The position numbers and the translations under genes are program-made. The notes under the pieces were generated by a model, which ran no database searches, had not been told where the DNA came from, and was given only the letters and a program-made list of their open reading frames with translations. Positions 1 through 8,296 of a DNA stretch of 9,949 nucleotides are shown piece after piece. Positions within the stretch are counted from its first letter, which is position 1. Every line of letters begins with the position of its first letter. The stretch comes from CAYXXN01 sp964469055 (GTDB lineage: Bacteria; Acidobacteriota; Thermoanaerobaculia; Multivoradales; JAHEKO01), in NCBI GenBank assembly GCA_964469055.1, contig CAYXXN010000110.1, positions 1 through 9,949 of the forward strand, in the 5' to 3' direction.

Positions 1-44
1 GGAAGAGATGTGGGAGGTGCGGCGTAGGGTGCGCGCGGGCGGTG

Positions 45-70
45 AAAACGCATGGGCCGTTAGCCCTGCG
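45..70 (-). terminator. Probable intrinsic terminator overlapping the ntrY-like stop codon
   Basis: Read on the minus strand, CGCAGGGC (70 to 63) can pair with GCCC (57 to 54) plus TGCG (52 to 49), with one bulged A at 53 and the 5-nt loop TAACG (62 to 58). TTTT follows at 48 to 45. The TAA stop codon of the kinase gene (62 to 60) sits in the loop. Eight base pairs, mostly G-C, followed by a T-run fit a rho-independent terminator, but the T-run has only four bases and the stem has a bulge. It implies that the kinase is the last gene of its transcript. Confidence 0.45.
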
Positions 71-1886
71 GCAACTCGATCGTGAACACGGTGCCGTGCG
101 GCACGTTGTCTTCGACCTTCACCGTGCCGTGGTGCTCGGTGACGATGCGGCGCACGATCGAAAGCCCCAGCCCGGTGCCGCGGCCCTTGGTGGAGAAGTG
201 GGGCATGAAGAGCTTGTCCTTGGCGCTCGCCGGGATCCCGGCGCCGGTGTCGGCCACCCGGATGCGGAGGTTGCCGTTGGCGCGCTCGACGGCGACCCGG
301 ACGTCGCCCGGCGGCTCCACGGCGGCGACGGCGTTGTCCAGGAGGTTGATGAGCACCCGCTTGACCTGCTCGCCGTCGAGCCAGGCCACCGTCGCCTCGG
401 GCGCCACGGCGCCGTCGACGGTCACCCCGGGCTTGATCCCGCGATAGAGGTGCAGGGTCTCCCCCAACAGGCGCTCCATGTCCACTTCGGCGGGGAGCGG
501 CCGTGGCATCCTGGCGAAGCGCGAGAACTCCTCGACCATGGCCTGCATGCCCTCGACCTCGCGCACGATGATCTGCATCCCCTCGACGAGCGAGTCGGCG
601 AGCTGAGGATCCCCCTGAGCGTGCTTCTTGAGCAGCCGCTCGGCCGTGAGCTTGATGGGGGTGAGCGGGTTCTTGATCTCGTGCGCCACGCGCCGTGCCG
701 CTTCGCTCCAGGCACGCTCCGCCGCCAAGCGCTCGTTCGCGGTCAAGAGCTCACGCTCGTTGCGCTCGAGGTCGGCGGTCATCCGGTTGAAGGACTCGAC
801 CAGGTGCCCCAGCTCGTCGTCGGCGGGGACGTCGACCCGATAGGCGAGCTCGCCACCGGCCACGCGCCGCGTGCCTTCGGCCAGCGCCTCGATCGGGCGG
901 GTGACGCGGCGCGCGAGGTAGAGGCCCGCCCAGGAGACGGCGAGCAGGATCACCAGGGTGACCATCAGGAAGAGGAGGAAGAAGCCCAAGTGGATGTCGT
1001 CGCGCTGCAACTCCAACTGCCGCAGGCTCTGGCGGGTCCGGATCAAGTCGGCGGCCTGGCTGGCGAGGAGGGGATCGAGCAGAGCGCCCGCCACGACCAC
1101 GGGCTGCGGCGCGCCGAGGACGCCGGGCGCCGCCGCCGCGCTCATCACCACCCGCGCCGCGCCGTCCGGCGTCGCCGCCAGCCGGCGCACCGCCGCCCCT
1201 TGGCGAGCCGCGTCGGAGAGGAAGCTGCTGCCGGGCTCCGGCAGGTCGCGCATCCCGGAGCGGGATCCAACGACGCCGTGTACGAAGTCGGTGCCGTCAT
1301 AGACGGCGAGGAAGGTGATGTCCAGCTCCTCGAGCTGGCGGCGCAGCGCGCGGTCGAGCTGCGGGCGGCTCCGGGGCTCGCGCAGGTCGATCTCGCGCAC
1401 CACGGCGAGGACCCGCCGCGCGTCGCGGGCGAGCGACGTCTCGACCTGGCGGTTGAGCTCCTGGGCCACCGCGTAGCCCTGCTCGGCCACCTGTCGGATG
1501 GCGGGCTCGTCGAACCAGCGGTCCATCCAGCCCTGCAGCAGGCCCGTCCCGTAGACGAACAAGAGGATCACCGGCACCAGCGACAGGCCGACGTACGTCA
1601 GGACGAGCTTGGTGCGCAGCTTCGATCCCAACAGCCGGTTGCGCCGCTCGATGACCAGCTTGAAGAGATTGCGGAACAGGACGAAGCCGATGGCGAGGAT
1701 GAGGACGAGGTTGACGTAGCCCAGGACGAAGAGCAGCACGCGGTTGTCGAGCAATTCGTCCGGGAGCTCCCTGCTGCGCAACAGTAGGTAGTAGATGAGC
1801 GTGAGGACCACCAGCAGGAGGCCGAGGGCGCCGGCGATCCAACGGTGGTCGCGGGCGTGACGCTGGAGGAGGTCGCGCCAGCTCAT
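60..1886 (-). CDS. NtrY-like membrane sensor histidine kinase (no PAS domain)
   Basis: This 608-residue protein is an inner-membrane histidine kinase that should autophosphorylate on His and pass phosphate to a response regulator. It has N-terminal membrane segments near 17-37, 50-72 and 95-117, a roughly 180-residue probable extracytoplasmic region, and a fourth segment near 301-324. A HAMP domain (about 325-375) leads through a short helical linker to the H-box HEIKNPLTPI with phospho-acceptor H402. The N-box has N514 and N518, the G1 box is DTGAG at 546-550, and the G2 box is GTGLGL at 570-575. The H-box wording and the multi-span N-terminus match the NtrY family. NtrY proteins usually carry a PAS domain between HAMP and H-box, and here only about 27 residues lie there. 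The ATG is chosen because it overlaps the DUF4390 stop as ATGA; the longer reading frame upstream lies inside that gene. No Shine-Dalgarno is visible, so translation is probably coupled. No partner regulator lies directly downstream. Confidence 0.9.
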   Translation of the reverse strand: MSWRDLLQRHARDHRWIAGALGLLLVVLTLIYYLLLRSRELPDELLDNRVLLFVLGYVNLVLILAIGFVLFRNLFKLVIERRNRLLGSKLRTKLVLTYVGLSLVPVILLFVYGTGLLQGWMDRWFDEPAIRQVAEQGYAVAQELNRQVETSLARDARRVLAVVREIDLREPRSRPQLDRALRRQLEELDITFLAVYDGTDFVHGVVGSRSGMRDLPEPGSSFLSDAARQGAAVRRLAATPDGAARVVMSAAAAPGVLGAPQPVVVAGALLDPLLASQAADLIRTRQSLRQLELQRDDIHLGFFLLFLMVTLVILLAVSWAGLYLARRVTRPIEALAEGTRRVAGGELAYRVDVPADDELGHLVESFNRMTADLERNERELLTANERLAAERAWSEAARRVAHEIKNPLTPIKLTAERLLKKHAQGDPQLADSLVEGMQIIVREVEGMQAMVEEFSRFARMPRPLPAEVDMERLLGETLHLYRGIKPGVTVDGAVAPEATVAWLDGEQVKRVLINLLDNAVAAVEPPGDVRVAVERANGNLRIRVADTGAGIPASAKDKLFMPHFSTKGRGTGLGLSIVRRIVTEHHGTVKVEDNVPHGTVFTIELPQG

Positions 1887-2431
1887 GGCAGGGCCGGGGC
1901 GCGGAATTTCCGCGATCGCGCCCAGGGGGTCTCGACGCTCGTCGGCATGAACAGGAAGCGTCCGCGCTCGTCGAGCTGAGCGCGGGCACGGATCAGCAGC
2001 CGCCAGTCGGAGGGAACCTCCGGAGCGAGACTGAAGAGGGAGATCCCCTCGAAGTGGGTCATCGCCTGTGCCAGCTGACCCGGGTCCTGGATGAGCCGAC
2101 TGCCGATCAGCTCGCCGTCGCGCTTGGTGTTGACGAGGTACTCGTCGGTGACGGCGTTGTACATCGTCACCACCTCGAGGGTGGCGGCGCCCAGGTCGGC
2201 GTCGAACCACCGCTGGTGGTCGCGGTAGAGGCGAAAACGGTAGACGAAACCGGTCGGCAGACCCGCCTGGATGCGCTCCTCGAGGCCGGAGTCGAAGGCC
2301 TCGGCGAGCGTGAACGACACGCGCACATCACGACCGTCGAGAGAGACCTGGAGGTCGGCGAGATGGGGCTGCGCCGCTGCGGCGCCCGTCAAGAGCGGCA
2401 CCAGTACGGCGACCAGGACCAGAAGCCTCAT
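1883..2431 (-). CDS. DUF4390 family exported protein
   Basis: This 182-residue protein has unknown biochemical function. It begins with a signal peptide: M-R, a hydrophobic run LLVLVAVLVPLL, then GAAAA before Q21, so it is probably secreted to the periplasm or held at the inner membrane. The mature part is predicted beta-rich. It contains the family-like pieces AFDSGLEERIQAGLPTGF, a charged-aromatic stretch around RDHQRWFDAD, and the late segment FEGISLFSL followed by PSDWRLLIRARAQL. DUF4390 genes commonly sit directly upstream of ntrY in Proteobacteria, and here the stop TGA overlaps the kinase start (ATGA). That supports both the assignment and a shared role in envelope sensing. The start ATG has no Shine-Dalgarno; a TGCTAAAGT box ends 9 nt before it. 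The gap from the smpB stop is 56 nt. The family assignment comes from recalled features and gene order, not a search. Confidence 0.8.
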   Translation of the reverse strand: MRLLVLVAVLVPLLTGAAAAQPHLADLQVSLDGRDVRVSFTLAEAFDSGLEERIQAGLPTGFVYRFRLYRDHQRWFDADLGAATLEVVTMYNAVTDEYLVNTKRDGELIGSRLIQDPGQLAQAMTHFEGISLFSLAPEVPSDWRLLIRARAQLDERGRFLFMPTSVETPWARSRKFRAPALP

Positions 2432-2440
2432 GTAGAGAGG

Positions 2441-2449
2441 ACTTTAGCA
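2441..2449 (-). promoter_or_regulatory. Possible extended -10 box upstream of the DUF4390 gene
   Basis: On the minus strand TGC-TAAAGT (2449 to 2441) has the TGn element of an extended -10 and matches TATAAT at 4 of 6 positions. The hexamer ends 9 nt before the ATG at 2431, so a transcript would have almost no leader. No good -35 is seen. The gene lacks a Shine-Dalgarno sequence, which fits a near-leaderless mRNA. The evidence is weak on its own and gains some weight from similar boxes before smpB and uvrA. Confidence 0.25.
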
Positions 2450-2487
2450 CTGCAGGTGCGCCCCGCTTCGCCGAGTGGATCGCCTGC

Positions 2488-2937
2488 CTACTCGCTCTCA
2501 CCGCGCGCCTCGCGCTCAGCGATCCGGCGCTTCGCCGCCTCGCGCTTGTCGTGGAGCTTCTTGCCGCGGGCGAGCGCGATCTCGAGCTTGACCCGGTTGC
2601 CCTTGAGGTAGGCCCCGAGCGGCACGCAGGTCAAGCCCTGGACGGTCGTCCGTCCCATGATCTTGTCGAGCTCGCGGCGGTGGAGGAGGAGCTTGCGCTC
2701 GCGCTCCGGCTCGTGGTTCTGCCGGTTGCCGTGCGAGTACGGGCTGATGTGCGCGCCGACCAGGAAGGCCTCGCCGTTGCGAACCGTGACGTAGCTGTCC
2801 TTCAACTGGATCTGCCCCTGCCGCGCCGCCTTGACCTCGGTGCCCATGAGGGCGATCCCGGCCTCGAACGTCTCCAGGATCTCGAAGTCGTGCCGGGCCT
2901 TGCGGTTGGAGGCGAGGGGGATGCGGGCCGTTGCCAT
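2488..2937 (-). CDS. smpB: SsrA (tmRNA)-binding protein SmpB
   Basis: This 149-residue protein binds tmRNA and brings it to stalled ribosomes for trans-translation, in the cytosol. Family motifs appear in order: GTEVKAAR (32-39), the LKDSYV segment (45-50), the HISPYSHGN piece (63-71), ERERKLLLHRREL (78-90), GLTCVPLGAYLKGNRVK (101-117) and GKKLHDKR (125-132). The DKR motif and H129 are retained, followed by the basic C-terminal tail that inserts into the mRNA channel. The length is normal for SmpB. The ATG at 2937 gives the usual short N-terminal extension before the conserved NRKARHDFEI. The gene is divergent from uvrA and 56 nt upstream of the DUF4390 gene on the same strand, so co-transcription is possible. 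No strong Shine-Dalgarno is seen. The tmRNA gene itself is not in this window. Confidence 0.97.
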   Translation of the reverse strand: MATARIPLASNRKARHDFEILETFEAGIALMGTEVKAARQGQIQLKDSYVTVRNGEAFLVGAHISPYSHGNRQNHEPERERKLLLHRRELDKIMGRTTVQGLTCVPLGAYLKGNRVKLEIALARGKKLHDKREAAKRRIAEREARGESE

Positions 2938-2943
2938 ATGCGG

Positions 2944-2968
2944 CTCGACTCTAGCGGAGCCAGTCGAG
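2944..2968. repeat. Inverted repeat in the smpB-uvrA intergenic region (possible operator)
   Basis: CTCGACT (2944-2950) and AGTCGAG (2962-2968) form perfect 7-nt arms around an 11-nt spacer. A second dyad, GGAGCC (2956-2961) and GGCTCC (2972-2977), interleaves with it. The position between two divergent genes, overlapping the smpB -10 candidate, would suit a repressor site. It does not match the gamma-proteobacterial LexA box (CTGT-N8-ACAG), and short dyads are common in GC-rich DNA. Confidence 0.3.
2948..2953 (-). promoter_or_regulatory. Possible -10 box for smpB
   Basis: TAGAGT on the minus strand (2953 to 2948) matches TATAAT at 4 of 6 positions and lies 10 nt before the smpB ATG. Its context GCTAGAGT resembles the boxes before DUF4390 (GCTAAAGT) and uvrA (GCTAGATT). 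No convincing -35 element lies 16-18 nt further upstream. It overlaps the left arm of an inverted repeat. Confidence 0.25.
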
Positions 2969-3008
2969 GCCGGCTCCCTGGAGACTCCCCGCCTCTTGAC
3001 CGCTCTGC

Positions 3009-3014
3009 TAGATT
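3009..3014 (+). promoter_or_regulatory. Possible extended -10 box for uvrA
   Basis: TGC-TAGATT (3006-3014) has the TGn extension and matches TATAAT at 4 of 6 positions; the hexamer ends 12 nt before the uvrA ATG. A TTGACC at 2996-3001 looks like a -35 but is only 7 nt upstream of the hexamer, too close to pair with it. The remaining GGCGGGCTCGCC before the ATG contains no Shine-Dalgarno. Confidence 0.25.
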
Positions 3015-3026
3015 GGCGGGCTCGCC

Positions 3027-5876
<2,850 letters not shown>

Positions 5877-6015
5877 CTGACGGTTGCGAACGCCGGTGTG
5901 CGAGGAGAGGATCGCCGTGCCGGGTGCCGGGCGGCTCGGAGGTCATCCATTCGAACCCGAGATCGGCGCCTGCGTACTAGGCAGAGAATGCAGCGCACGG
6001 GAGAAGAAGGCGGCT

Positions 6016-6019
6016 GGAG
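6016..6019 (+). promoter_or_regulatory. Shine-Dalgarno deciding the transporter start
   Basis: GGAG sits 7 nt before GTG at 6027. The reductase and activator genes downstream also have GGAG 7-8 nt before their starts, so this GTG is preferred over the ATG at 5988, which has only AGG upstream. Confidence 0.5.
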
Positions 6020-6026
6020 CGGCCAC

Positions 6027-7307
6027 GTGCTGAACAGGATCGTCGACGTCCGCCGTCACGAGCTGCGCGCCCTGCTGTTGTCCTTCGCCTACTTCTTCTC
6101 GGTCTTCGCTAGCTTCTACGTCTTGCGGCCGGTTCGCGACGAGATGGGGATCCAGGGCGGAGTCGAGAACCTGCCCTGGCTGTTCACCGCCACGTTCCTC
6201 GCCATGCTGGCCGCCGTGCCCCTGTTCGGGGCGGTCGTGTCGCGATTCCCCAGGCGCCGCTCGGTGCCCATCGTCTACCGCTTCTTCCTCGCCAACCTGC
6301 TGCTCTTCTTCGCTCTGCTGCACCTCGAGGCGACCGCCGCCTGGGCCGCGCGCGGCTTCTTCGTCTGGGTGAGTGTCTTCAACTTGTTCGTGGTCTCGGT
6401 CTCGTGGAGCGTGATGGCCGACCTCTTCACTGCGGAGCAGGGCAAGCGGCTCTTCGGTTGCGTCGCTGCCGGCGCCACCGTGGGCGGGCTCGCGGGACCC
6501 CTGCTGGCGACGACGCTGGCGCGACCCCTCGGCCCGGTCAACCTGCTGCTGGTGGCGGCGGCGCTGCTGGAGCTCGCCACCCAGTGCTCCCTGCGGCTCG
6601 GGGGCGGAGGCCGACCGCCGGCGGCCGCGCCGCTGGATGCTCCGCTCGGTGGCCGGATCTTCGCAGGCATCACTCACGTGCTGCGCAGCCGGTATCTGCT
6701 GGGGATCTGCCTCTACATGCTGCTCTACGCCACGACCTCGACCGTGCTCTATCTCGAGCAGCAACACCTGGTCGAGCGGACGGTCGCGGACTCGGGCGAG
6801 CGCACGGCGCTGTTCGCCGCCATCGATCTGTTGGTGAACACCCTCACGCTGCTCCTGCAGGCCTTCGTCGCCGGCCGCTGGATGGCCGGCTGGGGAGTGG
6901 GTCCTGCGCTCGCCGTCGTACCGGCGCTGACCGCAGGAGGCTTCGCCGCGCTGGCCGCGGTGCCGACCGTGGCCGCCGTCGCGATCTTCCAGGGAGTCCG
7001 GCGCGCCGCCAACTACGCTCTCGCCCGGCCGGCTCGCGAGGTGCTGTTCACGGTGCTGGCGAGAGAGGACAAGTACAAGGCCAAGAGCTTCATCGACACG
7101 GTCGTCTACCGAGGCGGCGACGCTGCCTCGGGCTGGGCCTTCGCCGGGCTGGCCGCCGTGGGGCTGTCGCTGCCGCTGATCGCCGTCGCCGCCGTGCCCG
7201 TCTCCGCTGCCTGGCTGGTGGTGGGCGTGTGGCTCGGCCGCCGGCAGGCGGGCCTGGCGGTAGAGTCCGTGGTCGTGGTCCAGGAGGGTGCGGAGGCTTC
7301 GACGTGA
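6027..7307 (+). CDS. TLC (ATP/ADP translocase-like) / MFS-type membrane transporter
   Basis: This 426-residue polytopic inner-membrane protein has about 11-12 hydrophobic segments; the first are near 14-35, 48-72, 80-98 and 106-128. Two family-like motifs stand out: YVLRPVRDEMG at 31-41 after the first segment, and YKAKSFIDTVVYRGGD (350-365) in the second half. These resemble bacterial proteins annotated as Npt1/Npt2-family nucleotide transporters or simply MFS transporters. In obligate intracellular bacteria the TLC family exchanges nucleotides; in free-living bacteria its substrate is unclear, so no substrate is assigned. The GTG start with a GGAG at 7 nt is preferred; ATG at 5988 would add 13 polar residues. 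The TGA stop overlaps the reductase GTG (GTGA), so the two are translationally coupled. The gap from uvrA is about 150 nt on the same strand. Membrane-transporter identity is firm; the subfamily is from recalled motifs. Confidence 0.82.
   Translation: MLNRIVDVRRHELRALLLSFAYFFSVFASFYVLRPVRDEMGIQGGVENLPWLFTATFLAMLAAVPLFGAVVSRFPRRRSVPIVYRFFLANLLLFFALLHLEATAAWAARGFFVWVSVFNLFVVSVSWSVMADLFTAEQGKRLFGCVAAGATVGGLAGPLLATTLARPLGPVNLLLVAAALLELATQCSLRLGGGGRPPAAAPLDAPLGGRIFAGITHVLRSRYLLGICLYMLLYATTSTVLYLEQQHLVERTVADSGERTALFAAIDLLVNTLTLLLQAFVAGRWMAGWGVGPALAVVPALTAGGFAALAAVPTVAAVAIFQGVRRAANYALARPAREVLFTVLAREDKYKAKSFIDTVVYRGGDAASGWAFAGLAAVGLSLPLIAVAAVPVSAAWLVVGVWLGRRQAGLAVESVVVVQEGAEAST
7292..7296 (+). promoter_or_regulatory. 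Shine-Dalgarno deciding the reductase GTG start
   Basis: GGAGG lies 7 nt before GTG at 7304, inside the end of the transporter gene. It supports starting at this GTG, which yields a complete Tat signal, rather than further upstream in the longer reading frame or at the internal ATG at residue 34. Confidence 0.7.
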
Positions 7308-8224
7308 GGACGACTCGCCGCCAGTTCCTGCACCTGCTGGGGGCGGGTGTGGCGGCGGGCGTGCGGGGCGGGCAGGCGGCCGCCGCGGCGCCCGAGGAGC
7401 GCATGCGAACGCGCCCCATCCCGGGTACCGGAGAGGAGCTGCCGGTCGTGGGGATGGGCACCTGGCAGACCTTCGACGTCGGAACGAGCCCCGAGGAGCG
7501 CTCGCCCCTCGCCGAGGTGCTCGAGATCTTCTTCGACGCCGGCGGGCGGGTCATCGACTCTTCTCCCATGTACGGCGCCGCCGAGACGGTGACCGGCGAC
7601 CTGTTGGCGCAGTTGGGCCCCTCGGCCGAGCCGTTCCTCGCCACCAAGGTTTGGACCACCGGGCGGGAGGCCGGCATCCGCCAGATGGATGCCTCCTTCG
7701 CCAAGCTGCGGGCGGCGCGGATCGACCTCCTGCAGGTGCACAACCTGGTCGACTGGCGCACCCACCTGGCCACGCTCCGGGCCTGGAAGGAGGCGGGCCG
7801 GGTGCGCTATATCGGTGTGACCGATTACCGGGCCTCGTCGTTCGACGATCTCGAGCAGATCTTCGCCACGGAAGCGATCGACTTCGTGCAGCTTCCCTAC
7901 TCGCTCGCCCAACGCGAGGCGGAGCGGCGACTCCTGCCGGCGGCGGCCGACCACGGCGTCGCCGTCCTGGTGATGCAACCTTTCGCCAGCGGCGCGCTCT
8001 TCGGCCAGGCGCGCGGCCAGGCGCTGCCGCTGTGGGCCGCGGACTTCGATTGTGCGAGCTGGGCGCAGTTCTTCTTGAAGTTCGTCCTCGGCCACCCGGC
8101 GGTGACCTGCCCCTTGCCGGCGACGTCGAACCCCGAGCACATGCGCGACAACGTGCGTGCCGGCTTCGGTCGCCTGCCCGATGAGCCGACCCGGCGGCGG
8201 ATGCCGGAGGTTCTCGGCCTCTAG
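7304..8224 (+). CDS. Aldo/keto reductase with twin-arginine (Tat) signal
   Basis: This 306-residue protein starts with a Tat signal: TTRRQFL at 3-9, a hydrophobic stretch LHLLGAGVAAGV, and an Ala-rich end near 25-29 as probable cleavage site. A full aldo/keto reductase barrel follows. The catalytic tetrad of the superfamily is intact: D85 and Y90 in VIDSSPMYG, K115 in LATKVW, and H146 in LLQVHN. The segment RYIGVTDY (168-175) is also typical. The expected reaction is NAD(P)H-dependent carbonyl reduction, or the reverse; the substrate cannot be read from the sequence. Tat export means it would fold with its cofactor in the cytoplasm and act outside it, unusual for a nicotinamide enzyme but with precedent in periplasmic oxidoreductases such as Zymomonas glucose-fructose oxidoreductase. 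The GTG start gives the Tat motif directly and has GGAGG 7 nt upstream. It overlaps the transporter stop by 4 nt, so the two genes form an operon. Confidence 0.93.
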   Translation: MRTTRRQFLHLLGAGVAAGVRGGQAAAAAPEERMRTRPIPGTGEELPVVGMGTWQTFDVGTSPEERSPLAEVLEIFFDAGGRVIDSSPMYGAAETVTGDLLAQLGPSAEPFLATKVWTTGREAGIRQMDASFAKLRAARIDLLQVHNLVDWRTHLATLRAWKEAGRVRYIGVTDYRASSFDDLEQIFATEAIDFVQLPYSLAQREAERRLLPAAADHGVAVLVMQPFASGALFGQARGQALPLWAADFDCASWAQFFLKFVLGHPAVTCPLPATSNPEHMRDNVRAGFGRLPDEPTRRRMPEVLGL

Positions 8225-8280
8225 CCTCGCCCCGGGCTGCGGAGCGGCCTAGCTGTCACCACCCGCGTGGGGGAGAATGA

Positions 8281-8295
8281 GGACCGGAGCGGTCC
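8281..8295 (+). promoter_or_regulatory. Hairpin overlapping the activator Shine-Dalgarno
   Basis: GGACCG (8281-8286), GAG (8287-8289) and CGGTCC (8290-8295) form a perfect 6-bp stem with a 3-nt loop, ending one base before the ATG at 8297. The Shine-Dalgarno GGAG (8286-8289) is made of the last stem base and the loop. In RNA this could limit or time ribosome access; as DNA the dyad could be an operator. The symmetry is seen; the function is inferred. Confidence 0.4.
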
Positions 8296-8296
8296 G

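Noticed and set aside
1..53. Possible minus-strand gene starting at ATG 53, after the kinase
   Set aside because: Only 17 codons lie in the window. There is no Shine-Dalgarno, it starts within the terminator stem, and the residues do not resemble a response regulator.
42..1787. Long plus-strand open frame opposite the NtrY-like kinase
   Set aside because: Its translation is low-complexity, rich in His, Asp, Gly and Arg with no known domain. It is the antisense shadow of a well-supported kinase in GC-rich DNA.
2996..3014. TTGACC as a -35 element for uvrA
   Set aside because: It is only 7 nt from the -10-like TAGATT, and no -10-like hexamer lies 16-18 nt downstream of it.
5898..6026. N-terminal extension of the transporter from position 5898
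   Set aside because: The added residues are Arg-rich and unlike a transporter N-terminus, and there is no reason to prefer that start over GTG 6027 with its GGAG, or ATG 5988.
6404..7303. Extension of the reductase frame upstream through the transporter gene
   Set aside because: This part is a shadow of the transporter in another frame. The Tat motif and GGAGG place the start at GTG 7304.
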